Positions 17,343 through 26,434 are shown, counted from the stretch's first letter. The stretch: 64,000 nucleotides of DNA from Chryseobacterium mulctrae (GCF_006175945.1 NZ_VAJL01000001.1:3853001-3917000), one strand, 5' to 3'. Notes: a model not told the origin generated them from the sequence alone. Translations and numbers: made by a program.

Positions 17343-19754
17343 ATGCTACAAAACTGGCTCAAAATTGCCTTCATCAATTATAAAAAGAATTGGCTTTCCA
17401 CAATAATCAATTTGTTTGGATTGACGATTGGGCTTACCGGATTTATGCTCATTCTGATGCATTGGAATGATGAAGAATCTTTCGAAAAATGGAACCCAAA
17501 GAAAGATAATATTTATTATTTTCAGACGTACTACAAAAAAGATAACATTTATGGTGGTGCTATTTCGATACCTTTAGCTGAAAATGCATTGAAGCGAATC
17601 TCTGAAGTTCAGGATTATGTTTTGATGAGTGGTTCTGATATCGCTTATAAGATGACCACAAAAAACAAAACAGCTTATCAGGAAGGTGGGCTTGCTGCGT
17701 CGGAGAATTTTTTCAATCTGTTTCCATTCAAATTGGTGGCTGGAAGCTATAATGATGTTTTTAAAAATGATAACAATATTGCTATTTCTAATGTTGTGGC
17801 AAAAAATCTTTTTGGTAAAACTGAAGTTGCCGGCGAAACGATTAAAATTAATACTACAGATTATATTGTTACAGCGGTTTATGAGTTGCCGAAAGGAAAC
17901 AGCCAGATAAAACCAGATTTTATTTTCAAACCTGCAGAACAGCTGAAAAACGATAAGGAAGCTTGGGGTAATTTCAATTATGGGTGCTTTTTCTTGTTGA
18001 AAAAAGATGCAGACCCGAGAAGTTTTGAGAAAAAATTTCTTGATATCATTATGCTGCGTGCAAAAATAAATTCTAAGGGTGCAGGAGTAACACCTCAGCA
18101 ATTTATTGATACATATGGACCAACTGATTCATTGCTTACGCCGTTAGATAAAATAAAACTGCATTCAGAATCTACTTGGTTTGGGAAACCGGATTTTAAA
18201 TCATTAATGATTCTGTTTACACTTTCTGTTCTGATTGTCATTTTATCAGCCATCAATTTTATTAACCTAAAAACAGCACAAGCTTCTCAAAGAGCTAAAG
18301 AAATTGGGGTAAGAAAAGCAATTGGAAGCACAAAATCTAGTTTGGTTCTTCAGTTCCTGATGGAAACTTTTTTAATCTGTTTTGCTTCGTATCTTCTGTC
18401 TTTGGCTTTAACAGAGCTTCTTTTGCCAAGTCTCAACAGGTTTTATAACAAAGAAATTGTGATGAGCGATTGGCGCATTTACTTCTATTCGTTTGCGATG
18501 GTGGCTTTGGTTACGGTTGTTTCCGGGCTTATTCCAGCTTTGTATTTATCTAATTTCAAAGCGATAGAAACTTTAAAAGGAAATTTCGCAAGAAGTAAAA
18601 ACGGCGTTTGGCTGAGAAACGGAATCCTGACTCTGCAACTTATTATTTCTTCTTTTTTCATTATCGGTGGATTGATTGTTAATCAGCAGGTGAAACATAT
18701 GATGGATAAAGATTTAGGTTTTAGTGGAAAACAAATTTTTCAAATCAATTTTAATGAAGACAACGGAGAACCTTGGCTTAAATATGAAAGACTGAAAACG
18801 GAGATGGCAAAGATTCCCGGTGTAGAAAGTGTTTCATTTTCAGAAGCGCCTCCTGGAACCAATAATCAGAGCAGTTCAAATATGGATTATTTGAATACGA
18901 GTATTCAGGCTCGTCACGGCTCTATGGATCATAATTATCTTCAGTTTATGGGTGTTAAATTGCTTAAAGGACGTTGGCTTGACCCCAAATTATCATCAGA
19001 TACAATTAATAACGCCTTGGTAAATGAAGCTTTTCTAAGAAAATTTGGCTGGACAGTTGAGCAGGCAATGAAAAGAGAAGTAAGACCGGGATTTGATAAT
19101 AAAGCTTATCATATTGTAGGAATTACAAAAGATTTCAACATCAGAAGTTTGAAGAGCGAAGTAGAGCCAATGATATTTTTTCATTACAGAGAAACTACCT
19201 GGAAAAGATATAATGTAAACAATATTCAGTTGAAATTAAAAGCAGACGATATTGACGGAACTGTAAAAAGACTGAAAACGTATTGGAAAGATAATGCAGA
19301 ACCAGGTTATCCATTCAGCTCTTATTTTATTGATAAACAATTTGCTAAAACTTTTGAAACGTATCAGAAACAGCAGACGCTTTTCACGATTCTGAATGCA
19401 ATGGTTTTGATGGTGGCTTTACTCGGATTATTCGCTTTATCGTCATTAATGATTGAACAAAAACTAAAAGATGTCGCAATCAAAAAAACTTTAGGTGCAT
19501 CAGACGGAACTTTGATTGTAGGATTAACGAAACAATTCCTTTGGATTACCTTAATTGCTGTTCTGATAAGCATTCCAATCAGTTATTATCTGATGAATGA
19601 GTGGCTGAAAGATTTCGCCTACCGAATTGATATGCCGGTTTTACCATTCATTCTAAGTATGATTTTATTATTGATTTTAACATTTGCGGTGGTAAGTATT
19701 AAAGCCTACCAAGCTACAAAAGTGAATCTTGTGAAATATCTGAAATACGAATAA
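17343..19754 (+). CDS. ABC transporter permease, FtsX/MacB family (duplicated form)
   Basis: An 803-residue permease about twice the size of MacB's membrane domain. The N-terminal membrane segment (INLFGLTIGLTGFMLILM) is followed by a MacB_PCD-type periplasmic domain, a three-helix FtsX domain (about residues 285-415, with GVRKAIGSTKSSL in the cytosolic loop), a further membrane segment, a second periplasmic domain and a second FtsX domain at the C-terminus (VAIKKTLGASDGTL). This doubled architecture is common in Bacteroidota and needs only one chain per transporter half. It should work with the ATPase at 16516, the adaptor at 12153 and TolC at 19850. Confidence 0.92.
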   Translation: MLQNWLKIAFINYKKNWLSTIINLFGLTIGLTGFMLILMHWNDEESFEKWNPKKDNIYYFQTYYKKDNIYGGAISIPLAENALKRISEVQDYVLMSGSDIAYKMTTKNKTAYQEGGLAASENFFNLFPFKLVAGSYNDVFKNDNNIAISNVVAKNLFGKTEVAGETIKINTTDYIVTAVYELPKGNSQIKPDFIFKPAEQLKNDKEAWGNFNYGCFFLLKKDADPRSFEKKFLDIIMLRAKINSKGAGVTPQQFIDTYGPTDSLLTPLDKIKLHSESTWFGKPDFKSLMILFTLSVLIVILSAINFINLKTAQASQRAKEIGVRKAIGSTKSSLVLQFLMETFLICFASYLLSLALTELLLPSLNRFYNKEIVMSDWRIYFYSFAMVALVTVVSGLIPALYLSNFKAIETLKGNFARSKNGVWLRNGILTLQLIISSFFIIGGLIVNQQVKHMMDKDLGFSGKQIFQINFNEDNGEPWLKYERLKTEMAKIPGVESVSFSEAPPGTNNQSSSNMDYLNTSIQARHGSMDHNYLQFMGVKLLKGRWLDPKLSSDTINNALVNEAFLRKFGWTVEQAMKREVRPGFDNKAYHIVGITKDFNIRSLKSEVEPMIFFHYRETTWKRYNVNNIQLKLKADDIDGTVKRLKTYWKDNAEPGYPFSSYFIDKQFAKTFETYQKQQTLFTILNAMVLMVALLGLFALSSLMIEQKLKDVAIKKTLGASDGTLIVGLTKQFLWITLIAVLISIPISYYLMNEWLKDFAYRIDMPVLPFILSMILLLILTFAVVSIKAYQATKVNLVKYLKYE

Positions 19755-19835
19755 TGTTGGAAGTTAGATGATGGAGGCTTTGTGTTTTTGAGAGCCTAAC
19801 ATTCACTTCCAGCTTCCATCATCCATCTTCCATCC
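19755..19835. repeat. intergenic inverted-repeat element, same family as 17247-17329
   Basis: The left arm reads GGAAGTTAGATGATGGAGGC. The right arm, reverse-complemented, reads GGATGGAAGATGGATGATGG and continues AAGCTGGAAG. It fills the gap between the permease and TolC genes. The unit looks like a dispersed low-complexity element of this genome rather than a terminator, as no T tract follows. Confidence 0.6.
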
Positions 19836-19849
19836 AAAAATTTTCTACA

Positions 19850-21148
19850 ATGAAAAACCTATTCTTCATATTCATCATCAATCTTTTTCCGGCTCAGCAA
19901 AGTTGGACGCTCAAACAATGTCTTAACTACGTTTCGGCAAATCATCCTTTGGTAAAACAGGCAACAGTCAATATTCAGAAAAATGACCGACAGATTGCAG
20001 CTTCAAAAGAAATGTTGCTACCATCTGTGAATGCGGGTGTAAATCACAGCTACAGTTTGGGTTCGTCAATCAATCAGTCGAGTAATCAGAGAGAAACACT
20101 TAATACACAATACGATCAGGTGATTGCTCAGGCAAACATTGAATTGTTTAACTGGAAAAATTATTTAAATATTTCATTATCAAAACTCAATAAAAATGCG
20201 ACCACATATAAACTTAAACAGGCTCAGAATGAAGTAAAACTTAATGTAATTCAGAATTTTTTCACGTATCAGAACAGTAAAAGCTGGTTGGAGGTTTTAG
20301 AAACACAGATCGCAGGGATTGAAGAACAGATCAAACGCACTGAAAAAGAAGTGGAAATAGGAAGCCGTTCAAAAAGTGATATTTATGATATTAAAGCCAA
20401 CTTAGGAACTTTACAGGAACAATGGGTTTCGGCAAAAAACCAACGAGATCTGGCAAAAATAAACCTTCTGAATGCACTGAATATTATACAGGATTCTATA
20501 GATTTTGTGATGGATGATAATGAATCTTTAGTTCAGGAAGATTTTAACACTACTGATTTTACCAATAAATTAATAGAAAATAATCCGGCTTATAAAACTG
20601 TGATTGCAGAAATTAAAGCGCAGGAAAAAAATATAGATATTGAAAAATCGTACTATCTTCCAACATTGACCGGAAACTACAGTTGGTCAACTTTTTATAA
20701 TAAATCTTTAGGTAGCAATGCTCTTTCCAGTGCAAGTTTTTCTGATCAGTTTAGTCAGAATAAAAACCAGTCGATTTCTTTTGGTTTGAATATTCCAATT
20801 TTTAATAAATTCCAAATTAAAAATAATGTAGAAATAGCAAAATTGAATGTGATTAATTCCAACTACAGCAAAGATTTAATCATTAATGATTTAACAAAAT
20901 CGATCAATTCTATAAAAGCTCAGTTTCTGAATGCGCAGGAAAAATACAGTCTTTTGGAACTGAATTTCGAAAATCAAAAACTGTCTTTTCAGAAATCTGA
21001 AGAAAAATATAAAGAAGGTTTAATGGATGCTTATACATTTTTTGTGGTGAGAAATAACTGGCTTCAGGCGAACTATAATTTAATAAGCAGCAAAAATGAT
21101 GTCAATCAACAAGTAGAATTATTGAAGGTTCTTCAATCTGAATTTTAA
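19850..21148 (+). CDS. TolC-family outer membrane efflux protein
   Basis: A 432-residue outer-membrane channel subunit. A short signal sequence (MKNLFFIFIINLFPAQ) is followed by WTLKQCLNYVSANHPLVKQA, the usual TolC opening. Long helical hairpins rich in Gln, Asn and Lys alternate with two strand regions (LPSVNAGVNHSYSLGS and LPTLTGNYSWSTFYN), consistent with two OEP repeats. It is the last gene of the operon, closed by a strong hairpin terminator, and supplies the exit duct for the HlyD/ABC pump encoded upstream. Confidence 0.92.
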   Translation: MKNLFFIFIINLFPAQQSWTLKQCLNYVSANHPLVKQATVNIQKNDRQIAASKEMLLPSVNAGVNHSYSLGSSINQSSNQRETLNTQYDQVIAQANIELFNWKNYLNISLSKLNKNATTYKLKQAQNEVKLNVIQNFFTYQNSKSWLEVLETQIAGIEEQIKRTEKEVEIGSRSKSDIYDIKANLGTLQEQWVSAKNQRDLAKINLLNALNIIQDSIDFVMDDNESLVQEDFNTTDFTNKLIENNPAYKTVIAEIKAQEKNIDIEKSYYLPTLTGNYSWSTFYNKSLGSNALSSASFSDQFSQNKNQSISFGLNIPIFNKFQIKNNVEIAKLNVINSNYSKDLIINDLTKSINSIKAQFLNAQEKYSLLELNFENQKLSFQKSEEKYKEGLMDAYTFFVVRNNWLQANYNLISSKNDVNQQVELLKVLQSEF

Positions 21149-21194
21149 CATTCTGAAAATAATTTTTCGCTGATTTTTTATCTATTGTAAGCTC

Positions 21195-21249
21195 AACCTT
21201 GTCAAGGTTAATAATTCGCATATTTATTAACCTTGACAAGGTTTTTTTT
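21195..21249 (+). terminator. strong intrinsic terminator closing the export operon
   Basis: A perfect 20-bp stem (21195-21214 and 21224-21243) with a 9-nt loop, followed by a T run to 21249. Each arm contains its own near-palindrome, AACCTTGTCAAGGTT or AACCTTGACAAGGTT, so alternative small hairpins are possible. It also lies downstream of the convergent MocR gene. Confidence 0.88.
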
Positions 21250-21365
21250 GAAATATTTTTAAAGAAAATGAGTACTACGTTTGTTGCTTTGTAAGCTTTT
21301 GAATTTCTCTTTTTTCATCATTTCTTTTGATACTTTTGCGGTAAAAAAGATTCTTTTTTTTTTAA

Positions 21366-22847
21366 TCATGACAATAATTTGATGTTTTCAGATAAAATTT
21401 CAATGCTTTTATCCATTTCTGTCAGATTTAAATTTCCAAAACCCAGTCTCATTGCCGTAAGATTTTTGTTCTGATAAAGCAGGGTTTTAGGAATGAAAAG
21501 ATTGTTTTGAGCACAGTTTCTACTGAGTTGCATTAGATTTACATGGGTTTTCCATTTCATCCAAACCGCTAAACCTCCCGAAGGTTTTTGAAAATCAATA
21601 TATTCTCCCAAATTTTGTTCTAAAAGAGAGACAAAATAATCTCTTCTTTCCTGATAAGTTTTTAATGATTTTTTTAAATATCGGTTAATTTCACCTTCAG
21701 CAATCATTTCTCCCAAAACGTGTTCCATCAGAACGTCACCTTGACGGTCTATAATTCCCAAATATTTTCGCATTTCGATCATCAGATTTTCAGGAGCAAC
21801 GATGAATCCTGTTCGGAAACCGGGAACCAAAGATTTTCCGAAGGAGCCGATATAAATAACCATTCCGTTGGTGTCTGCGCTCGCCAAAGGAAGAATGGGG
21901 CTTTTGTCATAATGAAAATCATAATCGTAATCATCTTCTAAAATGATAAAACCAAATTCATTCGCAAGATTGAGTAGCTCTAATCTTCGTTTTGCACTCA
22001 AGGTAACTGTAGTAGGATAGTGGTGATGGGGCGTAAGATAAAGCATTCTTATTTTCTGCTTTTTACAAGCTTCTCTTACTTCTTCTACATTAATTCCTTC
22101 TTCATCAATCGAAATAGACTGGATGTTTACTCCTGCTTTTTGAAAGATCATGTTGACTGAGAAATAACTTAATTCTCCGACCAAAACAACATCTCCTGCC
22201 GAAAGTAAAATTTCAGAAACAATATAAATACTCATTTCCGTACTGCGTGTTATCAAAAGATTGTTTTTCGAAATCGGTAAACCTCTAGATACATTTAAAA
22301 GCTGCGAAAGATTTTTTTTGAAAAATTCACTTCCATCCTGATTGTATTGTCCTATTTTATGAGCTTTTCTTTTTAAAATAGAACTGTAAATTCTGGAATG
22401 ATGATCAATTTGCGTTAAACGGATATCAGGAACTCCATCGTTGAAAATGTATTCACAATCAGAATACTCAAACGGATTATCTAAAATGTTTGAAGTTTTA
22501 AAAGAAAAACCTGTCGATTTGGGGTAGTGTTCAAGGTTGTTCTTCTCAAAATCTTTAATTTGAAATGGTTTTTCCTGATTTTTTCCAATCACAAAAGTTC
22601 CTTTATTGGGAAGACTTTCTACCCAGCCTTGTGCAAACAATTCATCATAAGCAGCAACAATTGTATTTCTATGAACATTCAAAATAATGCTTAAAGCTCT
22701 TGTACCAGGAAGTTTTATGCCAAAAGGGAGAACACCTCTTTGTATAGCATTGATCAATTGATTAGAGATCTGCATGTAGATAGAAATCTCTGAATTTCTA
22801 TTGATTAAAATAAAACTCTCATAAGGAAACTCAACCGGACTATTCAT
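21366..22847 (-). CDS. MocR-type transcriptional regulator (GntR wHTH fused to class I aminotransferase-like domain)
   Basis: A 493-residue fusion. Residues about 12-88 are a GntR winged helix (YMQISNQLINAIQRG, LNVHRNTIVAAYDEL, NKGTFVIG). Residues about 130-490 are an aminotransferase-like domain with the EDDYD motif (304-308) and the PLP lysine K338 in SFGKSLVPGFRTGF, so PLP binding is expected. Known MocR proteins such as GabR and PdxR sense PLP or amino compounds and control divergent metabolic genes. This one faces the biotin operon across 65 bp. BioF and BioA are PLP enzymes whose products are amines, so a pathway intermediate or PLP could be the signal. The role in biotin control is inference. 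Confidence 0.9.
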   Translation of the reverse strand: MNSPVEFPYESFILINRNSEISIYMQISNQLINAIQRGVLPFGIKLPGTRALSIILNVHRNTIVAAYDELFAQGWVESLPNKGTFVIGKNQEKPFQIKDFEKNNLEHYPKSTGFSFKTSNILDNPFEYSDCEYIFNDGVPDIRLTQIDHHSRIYSSILKRKAHKIGQYNQDGSEFFKKNLSQLLNVSRGLPISKNNLLITRSTEMSIYIVSEILLSAGDVVLVGELSYFSVNMIFQKAGVNIQSISIDEEGINVEEVREACKKQKIRMLYLTPHHHYPTTVTLSAKRRLELLNLANEFGFIILEDDYDYDFHYDKSPILPLASADTNGMVIYIGSFGKSLVPGFRTGFIVAPENLMIEMRKYLGIIDRQGDVLMEHVLGEMIAEGEINRYLKKSLKTYQERRDYFVSLLEQNLGEYIDFQKPSGGLAVWMKWKTHVNLMQLSRNCAQNNLFIPKTLLYQNKNLTAMRLGFGNLNLTEMDKSIEILSENIKLLS

Positions 22848-22863
22848 GATATTAAAACTGGCA

Positions 22864-22895
22864 CTATCTAACCATCCGGTAATATACTACTTTTG
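22864..22895 (+). promoter_or_regulatory. -7 box of the biotin operon with an imperfect dyad just upstream
   Basis: TACTTTTG (22888-22895) fits the Bacteroidota -7 consensus TAnnTTTG, with the first ATG at 22913. Directly upstream, CTATCTAACC-ATCC-GGTAATATAC (22864-22887) is a dyad with 7 of 10 matching positions, where a repressor would block RNA polymerase. No good -33 TTTG was found. The dyad is a candidate MocR operator. Confidence 0.5.
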
Positions 22896-22912
22896 AAACA
22901 AAATAAAAACAA

Positions 22913-23536
22913 ATGGAATTTTATAATCTTATTGATAAGATCGTAAGCGATAATAAAGCTCATTCAAAATGGCTCAATACGCTGTCTTTTATGGAGAATG
23001 CGGGAGCGAGAAAAATTTCTGCTTGCGAACATCCTACAAACGTAAATTTAATTCAACTTAAACATGCATGTGAAGAGCATCGTCATGCGTATTACCTCAA
23101 AAAACAGATTGGGAAAATCAATGCAGAATGGTGTAAAACTTATGAAAGTAACGAGCTTTTAGCACCGATTGCAACAGGACAATATCTTCACGCTTTGGAT
23201 GTGAAAGCGTGTAAATATCTTCATGCTCATTTCGATTTAACAAAAGAAGAACTAAAATATGCGGCTTATCTTTTCGTGACGTATGCAATTGAAGTTCGTG
23301 CCGATGAATTATATCCTGTATATCAGGAAGTTCTTACCAAAACCAATTCAAAAGTAATGGTGAAATCTATTATACTGGAAGAAGAAGGGCATTTGGAAGA
23401 AATGATCCATCAATTGGATAAATTTTCTGAGAACTGGAAACCACACGCAGAAAAAATTATAGAAATTGAAAAAGATTTACATATTCATTGGGTTAATGCA
23501 ATAACTGAGGAAGTGATGAAACCTGATTATGCTTAA
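22913..23536 (+). CDS. putative ferritin-like di-iron oxygenase, first gene of the biotin operon
   Basis: A 207-residue soluble, mainly helical protein I cannot assign to a named family. It contains the complete ligand pattern of ferritin-like di-iron carboxylate enzymes: E28, E55xxH58 (EEHRH), E127 (AIEVRAD) and E157xxH160 (EEEGH). The spacings of 27, 72 and 30 residues are close to those of ribonucleotide reductase R2 and methane or toluene monooxygenase hydroxylases. The order Glu, ExxH, Glu, ExxH is that of a four-helix bundle. Its stop overlaps the bioF start by 8 bp, so it is translated with the pathway. Such enzymes activate O2 to attack unactivated C-H bonds. A role in making the pimelate chain is inference; a protective or regulatory role is possible. 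Confidence 0.65.
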   Translation: MEFYNLIDKIVSDNKAHSKWLNTLSFMENAGARKISACEHPTNVNLIQLKHACEEHRHAYYLKKQIGKINAEWCKTYESNELLAPIATGQYLHALDVKACKYLHAHFDLTKEELKYAAYLFVTYAIEVRADELYPVYQEVLTKTNSKVMVKSIILEEEGHLEEMIHQLDKFSENWKPHAEKIIEIEKDLHIHWVNAITEEVMKPDYA

Positions 23537-24638
23537 TCGTCTTCGTTATTTTCAGGAAGCTCTGGATAAAAGAAAAGAAGATCAAACCTTAAGAATATTA
23601 AAACCCAAATCTGAAGGTATCGATTTTTATTCTAACGATTATTTGGGATTGGCAAGAAATGAAGAGTTACAAAATTTATTGTTAAAACAGATTAATGAGA
23701 ATCCTCATTTGCTTTCAGGAAGTACCGGTTCGAGATTGATTAGCGGAAACAGTAAGGAAGTCATCGAAACAGAAAAATTTATTTCTAAAGAACATAAAAG
23801 TTCATCTTCATTGCTTTTTTCTTCCGGATACAATGCCAATTTAGCTTTATTTTCTACGCTTCCGAACCGTCATGATACAATTATTGTTGATGAAAAAATC
23901 CACCGATCCGTACATGATGCCTGTAAAATGTCGCATGCTAAAAAATTGAAATTTAAGCATAATGATATTGGTGATTTAGAACAGGTTTTAAAAAGACAAA
24001 AAGGAAATTGTTACGTTGCAATAGAGAGTCTGTACTCAATGGATGGAGATTTTGCGCCAATTCGTGAAATTGCAGAAGTTGCTAAAAAATACAAAGCTTT
24101 TTTGATTATAGATGAAGCTCATGCTTTTGGTGTTTTCGGATATGGTTTGATTGAAAAATATCAATTGCAAACAATGGTTTTGGCAACGGTAATTACTTAC
24201 GGAAAAGCGCTTGGTTCACATGGTGCAGCAATTTTATGTGATGAGGTTATCAAATCTTATCTTGTGAATTTTGCATCATCATTTATTTACACAACTGCAG
24301 CTCAGGATATTCAATGGAGAAGTATAAGAACTGGGTATGAATTTTTAAAAACAAACAAAAATCCATCTTGCAGTTTACAGCAAAACATCAAAGTTTTTCA
24401 TCAGCAAAATATAAGAACTCCGTCTTCAGAAAACAGTCCGATTCAGGCAGTTTTAATATCGGATAATCACTGTTTGAAAGATTTACAGGAAACTTTATTG
24501 AATGAGGGATTTTTAACCTATGCTGTTTTTAGTCCAACTGTAAAACAGGGAACAGAAAGACTGAGAATCTGCCTTCACAGCTTCAACACAGAAGAGGAAA
24601 TTATTGGTTTGACTACAATTATTAAGGGGTTTATTTAA
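23529..24638 (+). CDS. bioF: 8-amino-7-oxononanoate synthase
   Basis: This PLP enzyme condenses pimeloyl-ACP or -CoA with L-alanine to form KAPA, the first step of the biotin ring pathway. It has 369 residues with the class II aminotransferase fold: IDFYSNDYLGLA near the N-terminus, SGSTGSRLISGN, the DEAHAFGVFG motif and PLP lysine K226 in TYGKALGSHGAA. The gene overlaps the preceding di-iron protein gene by 8 bp and is followed, after a 103-bp spacer, by bioD. The position after the di-iron protein and before bioD and bioB supports KAPA synthase rather than another oxoamine synthase. Confidence 0.93.
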   Translation: MLNRLRYFQEALDKRKEDQTLRILKPKSEGIDFYSNDYLGLARNEELQNLLLKQINENPHLLSGSTGSRLISGNSKEVIETEKFISKEHKSSSSLLFSSGYNANLALFSTLPNRHDTIIVDEKIHRSVHDACKMSHAKKLKFKHNDIGDLEQVLKRQKGNCYVAIESLYSMDGDFAPIREIAEVAKKYKAFLIIDEAHAFGVFGYGLIEKYQLQTMVLATVITYGKALGSHGAAILCDEVIKSYLVNFASSFIYTTAAQDIQWRSIRTGYEFLKTNKNPSCSLQQNIKVFHQQNIRTPSSENSPIQAVLISDNHCLKDLQETLLNEGFLTYAVFSPTVKQGTERLRICLHSFNTEEEIIGLTTIIKGFI

Positions 24639-24741
24639 TGTGAAAAACAACATCATTTTTGTCATTCCGAAGGAATCTAAGCAAAGAATTTATTTTTAAT
24701 AGTTGAGATTTCAGCGGAATGGTCAATCAGAGGGATAAAAT
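24639..24741. repeat. bioF-bioD spacer with a CATTCC/GGAAT dispersed motif
   Basis: The spacer contains GTCATTCCGAAGGAATCT, a near-palindrome, and later GCGGAATGG in related style. A similar motif, TCATTCCTTCGGAA, occurs at 10442-10455 between the regulator and kinase genes. It looks like a dispersed intergenic element. No terminator or promoter is clear, so bioF and bioD may still be co-transcribed. Confidence 0.45.
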
Positions 24742-25395
24742 ATGGATACAAAAAAAGAAAAATTAGAAATACAAAACTTACAACAAAAAAAACTTTTCGT
24801 TACAGGCATCGGAACCGAAGTCGGAAAAACTGTTTGTTCATCAATACTCACAAAATATTTTAAAGCCGACTACTGGAAACCCATTCAGTCTGGAGATTTA
24901 CATTTTTCAGACAGTATGAAAATTAAAGAATGGGTCGGTGAAAATGTGGTCATTTACCCTGAAACATATAGATTACAACTTGCGGCGTCACCTCATCAGT
25001 CGGCTTTGGAAGAAGGAATTTTAATTAACAGTAATGATTTTAAACTTCCTGAAACTCAAAATAATTTAATTGTAGAAGGAGCAGGAGGATTGATGGTTCC
25101 AATTTCTGATGATGAATTCATTATTGATGTAATTGAAAAACTAAACCTTCCCGTTGCTTTGGTTGTGAGGAATTATTTAGGATGCATCAATCATACTTTA
25201 TTATCACTGATGACTTTAGAACAAAAAAATATCAAGTTGGAATATTTGATTTTAAATGGAGGGTTCCCAGAAGATACAGAAAGAATAATCTGTAAAAATA
25301 TTCAAAAGGAAATTAAAATTATAAGAATTCCTGACATAGAAAAAATAACAAAAGAAAATATAGAACGTATTACAAAACAATTAGAAAAAATATGA
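24742..25395 (+). CDS. bioD: dethiobiotin synthetase
   Basis: This ATP-dependent enzyme closes the ureido ring of DAPA with CO2 to give dethiobiotin. It has 217 residues, with P-loop GIGTEVGKT at residues 22-30, then WKPIQSGD, the substrate-binding region typical of BioD, and [10 protein letters not shown] for the second nucleotide loop. The N-terminus carries about 17 extra polar residues before the first strand. The last bases overlap the bioB start (ATGA), so translation of the two is coupled. The assignment is secure from motifs and neighbours. Confidence 0.93.
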   Translation: MDTKKEKLEIQNLQQKKLFVTGIGTEVGKTVCSSILTKYFKADYWKPIQSGDLHFSDSMKIKEWVGENVVIYPETYRLQLAASPHQSALEEGILINSNDFKLPETQNNLIVEGAGGLMVPISDDEFIIDVIEKLNLPVALVVRNYLGCINHTLLSLMTLEQKNIKLEYLILNGGFPEDTERIICKNIQKEIKIIRIPDIEKITKENIERITKQLEKI

Positions 25396-26408
25396 TAGAT
25401 AAAACAAAATTGAGAAATGATTGGACAAAAAAAGAAATTGAAGAAATCTACAATCTTCCTCTTCTTGAATTGATTTATAAAGCAGCAACCGTTCACAGAG
25501 AATGGCACAATCCGGAAGAGGTACAAATGTCAACTCTTTTATCAATAAAAACAGGCGGTTGCGTAGAAGATTGTTCGTATTGCGGACAGGCTGCACGTTA
25601 TCACACCAATATTAAAGTTCAGGCATTATTGCCAACTGAAAAAGTAATCGAACATGCTCAAAAAGCAAAAGACAACGGCTCTTCTCGTTTCTGTATGGCT
25701 GCAGCTTGGCGAGAAGTACGAAACAACCGTGATTTTGATCGCGTAATTGATATGGTGAAAGGTGTAAATGAACTTGGATTGGAGGTTTGTTGTACCCTCG
25801 GAATGTTGACAGAAGAACAGGCTGTTCGTCTTGAGCAAGCTGGTTTGTATGCTTATAATCACAATTTGGACACTTCAGAGCAATATTATGAAGAAATTAT
25901 TTCCACAAGAACTTTTGATAATAGAATTAATACCATCAACAACGTGAGAAAAGCTGGAATTACAGTTTGTTCAGGCGGAATTATCGGTTTGGGGGAAACA
26001 CATGCAGACAGAATTTCAATGTTGTTGACATTATCAACGATGCCAAAACATCCCGAGTCTGTTCCAATTAATGCTTTGGCAAGAGTTGCAGGAACACCTC
26101 TTGAAAATAATGAAAAAACTGACACTTGGGAAATGGTAAGAATGATTGCTACCGCAAGAATTGTAATGCCTTCATCGATGGTTCGTCTGAGCGCGGGAAG
26201 AATTGAAATGACGGAATTCGAACAAGGTTGGTGTTTTATGGCAGGAGCAAACTCAATTTTTACAGGGGAAAGAGAAACTTTGTTGGTAACACCAAATCCG
26301 GGAGTTTCTGAAGATATGCAAATGCTGCAGACTTTAGGATTGAAACCGATGAAAAGACAATCTGAAAAAGTAATGGATCAATTTGAAACCTGGAAGGCTA
26401 ACTTCTAG
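25392..26408 (+). CDS. bioB: biotin synthase (radical SAM)
   Basis: This radical SAM enzyme inserts sulfur into dethiobiotin. It has 338 residues. The CxxxCxxC cluster is C57, C61 and C64 ([12 protein letters not shown]). The ligands of the second, sulfur-donating [2Fe-2S] cluster are visible as C101 ([10 protein letters not shown]), C133 or C134 (EVCCTLG), C193 (TVCSGG) and the Arg in VRLSAGR. All expected motifs are present, so the enzyme should be functional. It overlaps bioD by 4 bp, and bioA follows 26 bp later. Confidence 0.97.
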   Translation: MIDKTKLRNDWTKKEIEEIYNLPLLELIYKAATVHREWHNPEEVQMSTLLSIKTGGCVEDCSYCGQAARYHTNIKVQALLPTEKVIEHAQKAKDNGSSRFCMAAAWREVRNNRDFDRVIDMVKGVNELGLEVCCTLGMLTEEQAVRLEQAGLYAYNHNLDTSEQYYEEIISTRTFDNRINTINNVRKAGITVCSGGIIGLGETHADRISMLLTLSTMPKHPESVPINALARVAGTPLENNEKTDTWEMVRMIATARIVMPSSMVRLSAGRIEMTEFEQGWCFMAGANSIFTGERETLLVTPNPGVSEDMQMLQTLGLKPMKRQSEKVMDQFETWKANF

Positions 26409-26434
26409 TTTCTAATCTCTAATTTCTAAAATTT

